Source of the DNA: Crocosphaera chwakensis CCY0110 | GTDB lineage: Bacteria > Cyanobacteriota > Cyanobacteriia > Cyanobacteriales > Microcystaceae | Assembly: GCF_000169335.1 (NCBI RefSeq) | Contig: NZ_AAXW01000011.1 | Location: forward strand, 1-64,000 | Reading direction: 5' to 3' | DNA length: 64,000 nucleotides | Part shown: piece after piece, positions 37,101 through 46,723 of the stretch | Numbering within the stretch: position 1 is the stretch's first letter | Layout: each line of letters starts with the position of its first letter | Translations under genes and position numbers: made by a program | The notes under the pieces: generated by a model | Database searches by the model: none | Told to the model about the DNA's origin: nothing | What the model saw: only the letters and a program-made list of their open reading frames with translations

Positions 37101-38730
37101 TAGAACGTTCGACACAAATAGCGACTAAGTTATTAGGTTTAACCCCTGATTGTTGTAAGTGATAGGCTAATTGATTGGCTTTTTGATTGAGTTGAGAATA
37201 GGTTAATTTTTTGTTGTTAAATTCAATGGCAACTCTGTCAGGTGTTTTTTCTGCTTGTGTTTCCAAGAGTTGGTGTAAACAGCTATTTTTAGGATACTCA
37301 CTCTTTGTATTATTCCACTCCTTTAGTAATTGTTGTTCTTCGGAGGTTGTTAGTAATGATAATTGAGTAATTTCTTTATCTGTATCAGTCGTAATATTTT
37401 CTAATAAGACTTTTAAATGTTCTACCATTCTTTGGATAGTAGATGGTTTAAATAGATCATCGCTATATTCTATTTTTCCTATAAGTCCATCTTGGTTTTG
37501 TTTAATTTCTAGGGTTAAATCGAGTTTCGCAATGATATTTTCTTTCTCTAATATTTTAATATTTAGTCCCGATGATTCAAAAGCCCGATTATTAGCATTT
37601 TGTAAACTAAACATGACCTGAAAAATTGGATTATTACCCAAGTTTCGTTGAGGTTGTAGAATTTCTACTAATTTATCAAAAGGAATATCTTGATTATTAT
37701 AAGCATCTAAACAAGTGTTTTTAACTTGCTGTAATAAATCGCTAAAAGTTGGATTATCTGACAAGTCTATTCTTAACGCTAATGTATTAGCAAAAAAGCC
37801 AATTAGAGGTTCTATTTCTTTTCTGTTTCGGTTAGCAATGGGAGAACCAATAATCATGTCTGTTTCTCGACTATATTTTGATAGTAAAACTGACCAAGCT
37901 GTCAATAAAGTCATAAATAAAGTAACTCCTTTTTTTTGACTTAGTTGTTGTAATTGATCACTTAATGCTTGACTTAACTTAAAACTTTCAGAACTACCTT
38001 GATAGGTTTTCACAGGGGGACGATTATAATCCGTTGGAAGTTCTAATAACGGCGAAATACCCTCTAATTTATCTTTCCAATAATTAATTTTATCGATAAC
38101 AGAATCACCTTGTAAATATTCATTTTGCCAAAGAACAAAGTCAGCATATTGAATATCTAAAGGAGCTAAAGGGGAAGATTTACCAGCACAAAATGCCTCG
38201 TATAATGTTACTAATTCTCTCATCAAGACTTCCCCCGACCAACCATCTCCAATAATATGATGTAGCGTCAGAATCAGGAGGCTTTCTTCTTGATTGAGTC
38301 TCAATAGTTTTAGTCTAATTAACGGTACTTCTGTCAGCTTAAAAGGTTTTGTTTCTTCTTCAATAGCGGTTTGTTTAATAAACTTATCTTGTTCTTTTTT
38401 GGAAAAATGAGTTAAATTGGATAAGGGTAAGTCTAAGGTTAAATGAGGTAAAACGACTTGTAAAGGTTGCCCATTTTTAATAGTAAAAAGAGTACGTAAA
38501 ATTTCATGACGACGAATAATTTTATTGAAACTCTTTTTTAAAGCAGAAATATTTAGATTGCCTTTAAGTTGAACAAGTAATTGCTCATTATATGCAAAAA
38601 TATCAGGATCTAATTCTGCTAAAAACCAAAGCCTTGCTTGACCTGAAGAAGCGGGAAAAATATAAACATCTTTCGCATCAAAAGTTTCAAAATAGTTATT
38701 AACAGAAATTGCTTTTTGCTCAGTATTCAT
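34114..38730 (-). CDS. NRPS: C, A(Gly), PCP, C
   Basis: 1538 residues. The first C domain carries HHIIGDG (157-163) and would accept the polyketide from the PKS at 38764. The A domain (about 479-968) has D675 in FDIAGLEL and reads DILQLGMVWK, a glycine code. PCP Ser1016 (LGGHS). The second C domain (about 1076-1500) has PHIISDA; the first His is Pro but the second, catalytic one (His1206) is kept. It ends with a basic tail KLKRRKRG that may dock to the next protein. The layout C-A-PCP-C matches the protein at 24100 except that the dioxygenase is here a separate gene 50 bases downstream. Confidence 0.9.
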   Translation of the reverse strand: MNTEQKAISVNNYFETFDAKDVYIFPASSGQARLWFLAELDPDIFAYNEQLLVQLKGNLNISALKKSFNKIIRRHEILRTLFTIKNGQPLQVVLPHLTLDLPLSNLTHFSKKEQDKFIKQTAIEEETKPFKLTEVPLIRLKLLRLNQEESLLILTLHHIIGDGWSGEVLMRELVTLYEAFCAGKSSPLAPLDIQYADFVLWQNEYLQGDSVIDKINYWKDKLEGISPLLELPTDYNRPPVKTYQGSSESFKLSQALSDQLQQLSQKKGVTLFMTLLTAWSVLLSKYSRETDMIIGSPIANRNRKEIEPLIGFFANTLALRIDLSDNPTFSDLLQQVKNTCLDAYNNQDIPFDKLVEILQPQRNLGNNPIFQVMFSLQNANNRAFESSGLNIKILEKENIIAKLDLTLEIKQNQDGLIGKIEYSDDLFKPSTIQRMVEHLKVLLENITTDTDKEITQLSLLTTSEEQQLLKEWNNTKSEYPKNSCLHQLLETQAEKTPDRVAIEFNNKKLTYSQLNQKANQLAYHLQQSGVKPNNLVAICVERSIEMLIGLLAILKAGGTYIPIDPTYPSERINYILEHSQVNVILTQSWVWKENREKYTIIAIDKITLHPTPYTPHPHLTPQDLAYIIYTSGSTGKPKGVEISHQGIVNFLWSMAQQPGINSDDILLSVTTLSFDIAGLELFLPLITGAKVVIVSRQTVIDGVALSQKIDQSNASMMQATPATWQMLIDAGWKGKKDLKILCGGEALSKTLVKELLTKSQELWNMYGPTETTVWSMIEKIETEDNITIGRPINNTQIYILDNHLQPVPIGIPGELYIGGDGLARGYVNRRDLTEERFINSPFNPGKKIYKTGDIAKYLPNGKVEYIGRSDYQVKIRGFRIELGEIESQLNQHLGVKNAVVVAKKEASGINPLVAYYVSQKESNVTDENLRDFLKKKLPDYMMPLVFISLAEFPLTPNGKIDRKALPEPDQSLLNHNNNFVLPQTEIQKIIATIWSEVLGLNTVSINSNFFELGGHSLLATQVISKIRERFNLEIPFKSLFENPTIETFSQAIETSSQDKEFIELLPIEASDRPSLIPLSFSQQKLWFLEQLEGTNSAYIMAGALQLRGSLNLEALEKSMNAIIFRHEILRTTFITQDEKPTQMIRNHSSNSYLKIKILEVEADTNIQNLIDQEAAKPFDLSQDSLIRVSLISPEKEENILVVAMPHIISDAWSISLFVQELSTYYQHYSQGKKLSLPPLKIQYADYAIWQRQWLETKSFEKQLTYWKNQLKDAPHCLNLPLDKPRPKQQSYEGNRSEFSLSSQLTEQIKILSQREGATLFMTLLTAFNSLLYCYSEDEDICLGSPIANRQRQETQNLIGFFVNTLVLRTNCSGNPTFRELLKRVKNIAIDAYSHQEVPFEKIVKALNIERNLSYNPLFQVWFVMDDDLSSDFILPDLNWKMREINYRSVRHDLSLRLSEKAGIINGYFEYRTSLFNQDTITSMQEDFEFILSTLVEETDQYLTKIKAMITEKKENRKTKQEENLLSNMRQKLKRRKRG
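35827..37296 (-). repeat. 1470-bp identical A-domain segment, copy in the 34114-38730 gene
   Basis: Identical to 26797-28266. The borders fall in the linkers just outside the glycine A domain. Confidence 0.95.
36878..36912 (-). repeat. Heptamer array inside the Gly A domain (copy 2)
   Basis: Same five 7-mers as at 27848-27882, carried within the 1470-bp duplicated segment. Confidence 0.8.
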
Positions 38731-38763
38731 GGTGATAAAATAATAAATTTTGATGGTAAAAAA

Positions 38764-41700
38764 TTACTGTTGATTGTTTAAGCGATAAGCATCACGAGAA
38801 ACTGCCTTAATTTTTGATATTTCTTTCTCTGGTGACTTTGATGCACTATTTTCTAAAAACTCTGCTAATTTAGCAATAATTTGATGTTCAAATAGTTCTC
38901 TCACAGTGATTTGAACATTGAGGGTTTCTTGTATCCGTGAAGTAACTTGAGTTGCCAGTAAAGAATGTCCCCCTAATTCAAAAAAGTTGTCATAAATTCC
39001 TATTTTTTCGATTCCCAAAATGGTTTTCCAAATTTCGGAAATAATCTCTTCTTTTTTGTTACGGGGTGCAACATAAGAGGTACTTAAATTAGGTCTAGGA
39101 TAAGCTGAATGATTTTTGCTTGTTTCAGTTTCTTGCTGTTTCAAAATTGATTGAGATTTAGAAGGTTTAAAAATTTCAATCATAGTTTCTATTCCCCTAG
39201 TAGCCACAATTATTTGAGATTTATCTTCAGCCAAAATGCGACTAAAGGCTTCTATTCCCTCCTCTGTTGCCATTCCTTGTTTTAAATTTTCTAGATAATT
39301 ATCTTGATTTTTATACCAAGATAGATTAGAAGCTAAACCAATTTCTCGCCAAAGATCCCAGTTAATAGCTGCGGTAAAATAGTCGCTTTTTTGGTTAACG
39401 AATTTATCTAAAAAGATATTAGCTGCATCGTAGTCAACTTGCCCAAATTCTCCTAAAATTGTTCCCACAGAAGACCAAAGATAAAGGAAGTCTAGCTGAA
39501 TGTTTTTACACATTTTATCTAGGACTAACGTTCCTTTGACTTTAGCAGCGAAAACAGGATCAGATAAATCAGAATTTTGTTCTTGAATCACGCCTTTTCC
39601 TAATAATCCAGCAGCGTGAATAATTCCATTTAAGCAGCCAAATTTATGATTAATTTTGTTAAAAGCTTCTTGCATTTGTTGTTCATTAGAAACATCTGCT
39701 TGTAAGACTAAAACTTCTGATCCTAGTTGTTCTAATTTATTGATTGATTCTTGATTGTTGGGATTAGCAGAACGACTTAACAAAACTAATTTTGCTTGTA
39801 CTGTCTTAGCTAAATATTCCGCTAATGCTAGGCCAATACCTCCTGTTCCTCCTGTAATTAAATAGACTCCTTCTGATCGTAAACGTGAGGGCTTTTCGTT
39901 CTTTTCTAGAGTAATTTTTTCGTAATTTTCAATCCAGCGATAGTTACCTCGATAAGCAACAAAAGAATCACTCGAAGAAAGGGTTAACTCGGTGATTAAT
40001 TGATCAACAAATGGTTGCTCTAAACAACGATCAGAAATAACAAGATCGATGTTACGGCAAGTGAGATTAAGATACTCTAAGGGAATAACTTTAACCGGTC
40101 CTAAAACTGTTGCTTTTTCAGGACATAAGATTTCTTCTCCTGTAACTTGTTGAATTTGACTAGAAACCACTCCTATGGATAAAGAAGCCATCAAATTTCG
40201 TTGACCGATCGCTTGAGTCAAATAAATAATTGATTGATATCCCAATGCTTGGGATTCTTCAAAACATTGAACTGAATTAACTGTCCATAAGTGGGCAATT
40301 ATTGGGTTTTTGTGAGATGCTAAAAGTTGTTCAACTAAAGGTTGATAATGTTCTTTTACCTCAGGATTAATAATGTATTGATGGTTGTTAATTTTTTGGT
40401 AGTCTGTACCCATTTTAACTTGAATCACTTCTTGTTGATATTGACTTTTTAGACGTTGAATTAGAGCATTTCCTAGCCCATATTCATCCATAAAAATCAA
40501 CCAACAATCATTCCGTTTACTTAAATCAATTGAAGGTAAAGTTGAGCGTTTCCAAGAGGGTAAATAAAACCAATCTTTAATTTCTAGTTTTTCGGTATTA
40601 TCGACGGTTTTAGTTTCCTGCAAAGCTTCAATCCAATACCGTTGACGTTCAAAAGCATAGGTGGGTAATGGAAGGCGATCGCGTTCTTCTTCTTGATAAA
40701 ATTTCTCCCAATTAATATTAATTCCTGCTAACCACAATTGACCCAGAGTTTGTAAAATAAACCCAATATCAGATCCTTGATCTTTCGGATGACGAAGAGA
40801 AGAAAAAACCCTTTGCTGAGGATCAATTTGTCGGGTTAAGCTATTTAATGTACGTCCTGGTCCTACTTCTAAAAAAATAGATGAACCTTGTTCTAAGAGT
40901 TTACTCATACCAGGATAAAATTTAACAGGTTGTCTTAATTGTCGCCCCCAATAAATCGGTGCAGTCGCTTCTGCATCGTTGATCCAATTACCTGTCACAT
41001 TGGAAATAAAAGGAATAGTCGGGGTATTCAAAGAAACCGTTTTGACTAACTCTGTAAACGGATTAACTATCGGTTCCATCATGGAAGAATGGAAGGCATG
41101 AGAGGTATGTAAACGACGGCAATTAATTCTGTTTTCTGTTAATTTTTTCTCTAAATTGTCTATGGCTTGCAAATCGCCAGAAACAACACATAAATTGGGA
41201 CTATTGATAGCAGCTAAAGCAAGATTCTTATCTAAGAAGGGTTCGATATCTTCAGCCGACAAATTCACCGATAACATAGTCCCTGATGGCATTTTCTGCA
41301 TCATTTTGCCTCGGTTTGCCACTAACATTAAGGCATCTTCAAGACTGAATACATTTGCCAAACAAGCAGCTACATATTCCCCGATACTATGACCGATCAT
41401 GGCTTTAGGAGTAATGCCCCAAGATATCCATAATTTAGCCAAAGCATACTCAATAATAAATAAAGCCGGTTGGGTTAAAGCTGTTTCTTGTAACTGTTGA
41501 CTAGCCGTTTCTATATTGTCAGTATCAGAATAAATAATCTGTTTAAGATCACCATTAACATGAGGCTTTAATATCGCAAAACACTGGTCACAAGTTTCTC
41601 TAAAAATTGTTTCTGTTTCGTATAAGTCACGCCCCATATTTATATATTGAGATCCTTGACCTGTGAACATAAAAACAATGGATTGCTCATTATCTTTACT

Positions 41701-43227
41701 CTCTTGAGTTAAGATTTTTTTGCCGTCACGGGATTCAATAATAGAGACAGCATCTTTTACGGTTTCAACTACCATCATGCGACGATGATCAAACTGTTTT
41801 CTTCCCACCTGTAACGTATAAGCTACGTCCGCTAAATTAACACTTGGATGTTGGTTTAAATAGTCCCCTAAATTATTCGTTGCTGTGTCTAAAGCGGTGG
41901 GTGTTTTTGCTGACAATAAAAGTAATTGATGGGATCTAGAAATACTATTTTGAGGCAAACTAGGAGCTTCTTCTAAGATGACATGAACATTGGTTCCCCC
42001 AATACCAAAAGAACTCACGCCAGCCCGTCGAGGCATCTCTTTAGGTTGCCATTTTCTTAAGGTTGTATTGACATAAAAAGGACTATTTTCAAAATCAATT
42101 TGGGGGTTAGGTTGGTCAAAATGTAAACTAGGGGGTAATAGGCCATGTTTCACCGCTAAAACCGCTTTAATAAACCCTGTAATCCCTGCTGCTGCGTCTA
42201 AATGCCCCACATTGGTCTTAACTGAGCCGATCGCACAAAAACCCTTTTTATCAGTCCCACTGCGAAACGCTTCTGTCATAGCTGACACTTCAATGGGGTC
42301 CCCTAAGGCTGTGCCAGTGCCGTGTGCCTCAATGTAGGTTATGGTATCAGGGTCAACCTCTGCCATCATTTGGGCTGCTTTGATCACTTTAACCTGTCCC
42401 GTCTCGCTAGGGGCGGTATAACCCACCTTCATCGCCCCATCGTTGTTCATGGCCGAGCCTTTAATTACCGCATAGATGCAATCTCGATCAGCGATCGCAT
42501 CTTCTAGGCGTTTCAGGGTAACAACCCCTACCCCGTTACCCCCGACAATACCCTGGGCCGAGGCATCAAAGGCGCGACATTTACCCTCTGGTGAGACGAT
42601 CTCTCCAGGACAAAGGTTCTTTTCGTTTTGGGGAATTTTTACGGACACACCCCCTGCTAAAGCCATGTCACATTCTCCTGCCAGTAAACTTTGACAGGCT
42701 AAATGGACTGCAACCAGAGAAGAAGAACAAGCGGTTCCCACACTGACACTAGGCCCCGTTAGATTCAATTTATAGGAGGCTAATGTTGGGACATAATCTT
42801 TATCAATACCGATAATATTTTGCAGTCCTTCTTTAATAGTTAAGGTCTTAGGATAAGTGTATATATTGTTAAACCAATAGGTACTTAACCCCACTCCCGC
42901 AAACACTCCGATAGGGCTTTTTTCTCTCTCTGAATCATAGCCAGCCGTTTCGATAGCTTCCCAAGAACATTCCAAAAATAAACGGTGTTGAGGATCTAAT
43001 CTTTCTGCTTCTCTGGGGTTAAAACCAAAAAAACTAGCATCAAATTCTTCTACATTTTTGAGAATCGAACCTGCTTCTATTTTTTGATTATTATTATCAG
43101 AAAAAACAGAAGTTAAGGTCTTACCATCGAGAAGGTTTTGCCAAAATTCATCGAGACTGTTACTTTCGGCAAACCGTCCTGAAATACCGATAACTGCAAT
43201 TTCTAATCCGTTTTGTTCAAAGTTCAT
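38764..43227 (-). CDS. Type I PKS module: KS, AT, KR, PCP-like carrier
   Basis: 1487 residues. KS with Cys167 (GTACSSSL), His302 (AHGTGT) and His342 (VGHLDAAAG); the GTACSSSL form and KVGYTAPSE are typical of KS domains that take chains from NRPS modules. AT Ser614 (GHSIG) with SHAFHS (709-714), the malonyl-CoA form. A structural KR half (about 885-1110) and a catalytic KR with GGTGGIG (1126-1132), Ser1253, Tyr1266, Asn1270; there is no LDD motif, so the alcohol may be the A-type. The carrier FFELGGHS (Ser1422) is of the peptidyl type. It would add one reduced C2 unit after the thiazoline, like the single PKS module in yersiniabactin synthesis, though no methyltransferase is present. Confidence 0.9.
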   Translation of the reverse strand: MNFEQNGLEIAVIGISGRFAESNSLDEFWQNLLDGKTLTSVFSDNNNQKIEAGSILKNVEEFDASFFGFNPREAERLDPQHRLFLECSWEAIETAGYDSEREKSPIGVFAGVGLSTYWFNNIYTYPKTLTIKEGLQNIIGIDKDYVPTLASYKLNLTGPSVSVGTACSSSLVAVHLACQSLLAGECDMALAGGVSVKIPQNEKNLCPGEIVSPEGKCRAFDASAQGIVGGNGVGVVTLKRLEDAIADRDCIYAVIKGSAMNNDGAMKVGYTAPSETGQVKVIKAAQMMAEVDPDTITYIEAHGTGTALGDPIEVSAMTEAFRSGTDKKGFCAIGSVKTNVGHLDAAAGITGFIKAVLAVKHGLLPPSLHFDQPNPQIDFENSPFYVNTTLRKWQPKEMPRRAGVSSFGIGGTNVHVILEEAPSLPQNSISRSHQLLLLSAKTPTALDTATNNLGDYLNQHPSVNLADVAYTLQVGRKQFDHRRMMVVETVKDAVSIIESRDGKKILTQESKDNEQSIVFMFTGQGSQYINMGRDLYETETIFRETCDQCFAILKPHVNGDLKQIIYSDTDNIETASQQLQETALTQPALFIIEYALAKLWISWGITPKAMIGHSIGEYVAACLANVFSLEDALMLVANRGKMMQKMPSGTMLSVNLSAEDIEPFLDKNLALAAINSPNLCVVSGDLQAIDNLEKKLTENRINCRRLHTSHAFHSSMMEPIVNPFTELVKTVSLNTPTIPFISNVTGNWINDAEATAPIYWGRQLRQPVKFYPGMSKLLEQGSSIFLEVGPGRTLNSLTRQIDPQQRVFSSLRHPKDQGSDIGFILQTLGQLWLAGININWEKFYQEEERDRLPLPTYAFERQRYWIEALQETKTVDNTEKLEIKDWFYLPSWKRSTLPSIDLSKRNDCWLIFMDEYGLGNALIQRLKSQYQQEVIQVKMGTDYQKINNHQYIINPEVKEHYQPLVEQLLASHKNPIIAHLWTVNSVQCFEESQALGYQSIIYLTQAIGQRNLMASLSIGVVSSQIQQVTGEEILCPEKATVLGPVKVIPLEYLNLTCRNIDLVISDRCLEQPFVDQLITELTLSSSDSFVAYRGNYRWIENYEKITLEKNEKPSRLRSEGVYLITGGTGGIGLALAEYLAKTVQAKLVLLSRSANPNNQESINKLEQLGSEVLVLQADVSNEQQMQEAFNKINHKFGCLNGIIHAAGLLGKGVIQEQNSDLSDPVFAAKVKGTLVLDKMCKNIQLDFLYLWSSVGTILGEFGQVDYDAANIFLDKFVNQKSDYFTAAINWDLWREIGLASNLSWYKNQDNYLENLKQGMATEEGIEAFSRILAEDKSQIIVATRGIETMIEIFKPSKSQSILKQQETETSKNHSAYPRPNLSTSYVAPRNKKEEIISEIWKTILGIEKIGIYDNFFELGGHSLLATQVTSRIQETLNVQITVRELFEHQIIAKLAEFLENSASKSPEKEISKIKAVSRDAYRLNNQQ

Positions 43228-43257
43228 GATAATTAATAGTTAACAATTGATAGTTAA

Positions 43258-46200
43258 TTAAACCTTAAAATTCTTAAGTCTTTTTCGTCTTGCTTGAATA
43301 CGATTTTTGCCTTTTTTGATGTTGTTAGCTAACTGTTCGTTATCATTAGCTTTATCGGCTGAATTATCTTGTTGATTTAAGTAATTAATAAAGGCAGTAA
43401 TGGTAGGATATTTAAACAGTTCTACTACTGAAAAATTTTTAGTATTTTCTGGTAAAGACTGCTTTAAGCTAGTATAAACTTTGGTAATGAGTAAGGAATT
43501 TCCTCCTAAATCGAAGAAATTACGATTAATTCCTATTTTTTCTACTTCTAATACCTGTTTCCAAGTATCAGAAATTATTTTTTCTAATTCTGTTTTTGGG
43601 GCAACATAATCATCATATTTGCTATTAGCAACCTCCTCAAACTGTGGTAATGCCAAGCGATCTATTTTTCCATTGGCTGATAGAGGAAATGACTCTAAAA
43701 AGAAAAAGTAAGAAGGAATCATATAATCGGGTAATTTTTCTTTTAAATAACTTTTGATTCCTTCAACTTCGAGAGATGAGTTGAAGTGAGGAATGATGTA
43801 TGCTATTAGCTTCTCATTACTATAATTAACCAAAGCTGATTTGATGTCAAGGTGTTTAAACAAAATTGACTCAATTTCTGATGGTTCAATCCGATGTCCT
43901 CTGAGCTTAATTTGAAAGTCAACTCGTCCCAAAATACGAATATTCCCATCAGGAATATAACAGCCTAAGTCCCCTGTTGCATAAATTCTTTCTCCTGTTT
44001 TCGGGTGAATAATAAAGCGTTCTTGGGTCTTTTCTTGATGCTGCCAATAACCCTTTGCAACCTGCACTCCAGTACAATACATCTGACCAGGAACCCAAAT
44101 GGGACAATCTTCTAGTCTTTCATTCAAAATATAATATTTACTATTACCCATCGGTTTACCATAGGGAATACTCTTCCAGTTAGGATCAACCTCCTGTACT
44201 TCATAGCCAATGTTCCATATCGTGGTTTCCGTCGGCCCCCCAATACTCAGAAGTGTTACCCCATTGATAAGTGATTTTAAACGGTTGGGCAAACTTAAGG
44301 GCAACCAGTCACCCCCTAAAATCGCTAATCTTAAACTTTTTGGAGTCGAATCTTGAGAATTTTCTAAGTATTCTACCAACATCTCCATCATCGTCGGCAC
44401 AGAGTTCCACAGGGTTACATTTTCTTGCTGCATCAACCGAGTCCAGTGTTGGGCATCTTTCACCTTTTCAGCCTCTGGTAACACCATGGCTGCACCCACA
44501 CTTAAGGGTCCGAATATGTCATAGACAGAGAGATCATGGTTAAGGGAAGTTAATGCAAGGATGCGATCGCTTTCATTCACCCCAAACCGTTGATTTGTAT
44601 AAGTGACAACATTCACCACGTTCCGATGAGGAATCATAACTCCTTTCGGTTGGCCAGTGGTTCCGGAGGTGTAGATGACATAGGCTAAGTCTTCGGGTGT
44701 TAGGTGAGGGGATGGGTTGTAGGGTATGGGGTGTAGAGAGTTGTTATCGATAGAAATGACAGTATATTTTTTATTGTTACCTTGTTTGACCCAAGACTGA
44801 GTTAAAATAACCTCAACTTGACTATTTTCTAAGAGATAATCGATGCGTTCTTGAGGAAGATTAGGATCAATGGGAACGTATGCAGTACCAGACCCAAGAA
44901 TGCCCATAACGGCGACAATTTGCTCCCATCCTTTTTCCATGAGAACCGCAATTAATTGATTGGGTTTTAACCCTAACTCCCGAAGTTGATGGGCGATCGC
45001 AGAGGATTTTTGATACAGTTGTTCATAGGTTAATGTCTGCCCTAAGGTGATTACCGCAGCATTATCTGGGTTTTGACGGACTTGTTTAGTAAATAAGTCC
45101 CATAACGTCACATTTGGTAAAGGCATTTCCGTGGCGTTGATGGCCTGACGTTGGGCAACTTGAGAGGCAGGGAGTAAGTCTAAGCTAGTTTGCTGCCAAA
45201 CTTCCCCAGAAGTGGCTAACTGTTGCAACAAGCGATAGTAAGTCTCAAACATATCATCGATCATACCTGGGGGGAATAACTCGTCTACCGCATCCCAAGT
45301 AAACTTAAGAGACCCGTGATATTCACTCACTTGATGATCTAACCAGACTTGTGAGGCTTGACTGACACCGTACACCATCTTACCCAAGCGATCAAAAGCC
45401 GACGTTTCCTGTCCTAAAGCTTCAAACCCAAGGGTACTGGTAAACACCACTGGCATGGCAGTGGGTACATCTCTGCGAAAACGGTTTAATTCTCGCATCA
45501 CCCGAACCCCACTAAAATAACGGTGATCCAAGTCTTGCCATAGTTGCTGTTGCAGTCGCTGGGCCCGTTGTTTAAAAGTGTCTAAGGGTGAGTTATCTAC
45601 AGCTAAGAGAGTAACGGAGGTAAAGTCCCCTAAAATATTGTGAATATGAGGATGAAAGGGTAAACGGTTAAATAAAGCTAAATTTAAAGTAAATTTCGGT
45701 GTTTTACTCCATCGGGTCAATACTTCTGTAAAGGCAGCTAATAATACCCCCGAAGGAGTCATGCCAGCAGCTTTTGCCCGTTGTTTTAACTGTTGCCAAC
45801 TCGACCGATCCAATTCCCCATTAAACCGTCGACATTCATGTTTTTTTAGGGTACTGGGATTCTTGGCTAAGGGTAAATCTGGGGCAGGGGGTAAAGTGGG
45901 AATTCGACTTAACCAATAATCACGGGATTGATTATACAACTCCGTTCCTTGAAGGGCTTTATCTGCAAAAACATAGTCCCGAAAGGTAAAGTCTAAAGGA
46001 GGTAAACTGGATTGAGAATCTTGGCATAATTGAAACCATTCTTCAAATAATCTAAAGAGACTCCAAGCATCAAAAATCTGTAAATCGTAGCTAATATGTA
46101 ACCTAATTCTATTATCGTCTAAAATACTTGCTCGAAATTCAAACAGCGGCCATTTATCCCACGGTAAAACTTGGTGAGACATTTCTTTACGGATACTGTT

Positions 46201-46722
46201 TAAATATTTAGCAATTTCATTTTCATCTTTTTGTCTTAAATCTGTGGCTTTAATATCGTATTGGTGGACTTCTTTTAATACCTGTTGTCTACCATCAGGT
46301 AACATAACCGCCCGTAGCATATCATGACGCTGAATTAGTTGATTCAATGCCCAGTTTAGACTATCTAAATTTAGGTCATATCCTTCAATTTCATAATAAC
46401 CGTGGTTAGCTACATCTCCCAATTCTAAAATTCCCATACGTCCCACCCAGAAAGCGTGCTGCATATCGGTTAAAGGAAAGGGCTGATAACGGTTATCAGG
46501 ATCAGCAATAATCGGGGGTAAGTTAGTATTTTGTGTTTGCTTATTTTGTTGTAAAAGCTTAAGAATTTTTGTCTTATTTTGACTTAGCAATTCTTTGTAT
46601 TCAGGGGTTAATACTCCTTTTGCTGCACGGATTTTTAATTGATTATTTTCCGTCCAAAGTTGAACGCCAAGTTGAGATAATTCTGTTAATAATTGATTAA
46701 GATTCATATTCATTAATGTCAT
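43258..46722 (-). CDS. NRPS: TubC docking, heterocyclisation (Cy), A(Cys), PCP
   Basis: 1154 residues. An N-terminal TubC-like docking domain (1-60, LNQLLTELSQLGVQLWTENN) receives the upstream PKS. The next domain is a cyclisation domain: in place of HHxxxDG it has DLQIFDAWS (Asp213, Asp218), the DxxxxDxxS signature, and PLTDMQHAFWVGR. The A domain (about 540-1030, Asp730 in HDLSVYDIFG) reads DLYNIGIIWK by eye, close to the cysteine code DLYNLSLIWK. PCP Ser1076 (LGGNS). The product step should be condensation with Cys and closure to a thiazoline. No oxidase for a thiazole is visible. The basic tail KGKNRIQARRKRLKNFKV may dock to the next PKS, 30 bases downstream. Confidence 0.9.
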   Translation of the reverse strand: MTLMNMNLNQLLTELSQLGVQLWTENNQLKIRAAKGVLTPEYKELLSQNKTKILKLLQQNKQTQNTNLPPIIADPDNRYQPFPLTDMQHAFWVGRMGILELGDVANHGYYEIEGYDLNLDSLNWALNQLIQRHDMLRAVMLPDGRQQVLKEVHQYDIKATDLRQKDENEIAKYLNSIRKEMSHQVLPWDKWPLFEFRASILDDNRIRLHISYDLQIFDAWSLFRLFEEWFQLCQDSQSSLPPLDFTFRDYVFADKALQGTELYNQSRDYWLSRIPTLPPAPDLPLAKNPSTLKKHECRRFNGELDRSSWQQLKQRAKAAGMTPSGVLLAAFTEVLTRWSKTPKFTLNLALFNRLPFHPHIHNILGDFTSVTLLAVDNSPLDTFKQRAQRLQQQLWQDLDHRYFSGVRVMRELNRFRRDVPTAMPVVFTSTLGFEALGQETSAFDRLGKMVYGVSQASQVWLDHQVSEYHGSLKFTWDAVDELFPPGMIDDMFETYYRLLQQLATSGEVWQQTSLDLLPASQVAQRQAINATEMPLPNVTLWDLFTKQVRQNPDNAAVITLGQTLTYEQLYQKSSAIAHQLRELGLKPNQLIAVLMEKGWEQIVAVMGILGSGTAYVPIDPNLPQERIDYLLENSQVEVILTQSWVKQGNNKKYTVISIDNNSLHPIPYNPSPHLTPEDLAYVIYTSGTTGQPKGVMIPHRNVVNVVTYTNQRFGVNESDRILALTSLNHDLSVYDIFGPLSVGAAMVLPEAEKVKDAQHWTRLMQQENVTLWNSVPTMMEMLVEYLENSQDSTPKSLRLAILGGDWLPLSLPNRLKSLINGVTLLSIGGPTETTIWNIGYEVQEVDPNWKSIPYGKPMGNSKYYILNERLEDCPIWVPGQMYCTGVQVAKGYWQHQEKTQERFIIHPKTGERIYATGDLGCYIPDGNIRILGRVDFQIKLRGHRIEPSEIESILFKHLDIKSALVNYSNEKLIAYIIPHFNSSLEVEGIKSYLKEKLPDYMIPSYFFFLESFPLSANGKIDRLALPQFEEVANSKYDDYVAPKTELEKIISDTWKQVLEVEKIGINRNFFDLGGNSLLITKVYTSLKQSLPENTKNFSVVELFKYPTITAFINYLNQQDNSADKANDNEQLANNIKKGKNRIQARRKRLKNFKV
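44703..44737 (-). repeat. Diverged heptamer array inside the Cys A domain
   Basis: Runs of seven such as GGGTTGTAGGGTATGGGGTGTAG. They encode the loop HPIPYNPSPHLTP at the same place before core motif A3 as the arrays in the two Gly A domains. Confidence 0.55.
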
Positions 46723-46723
46723 A

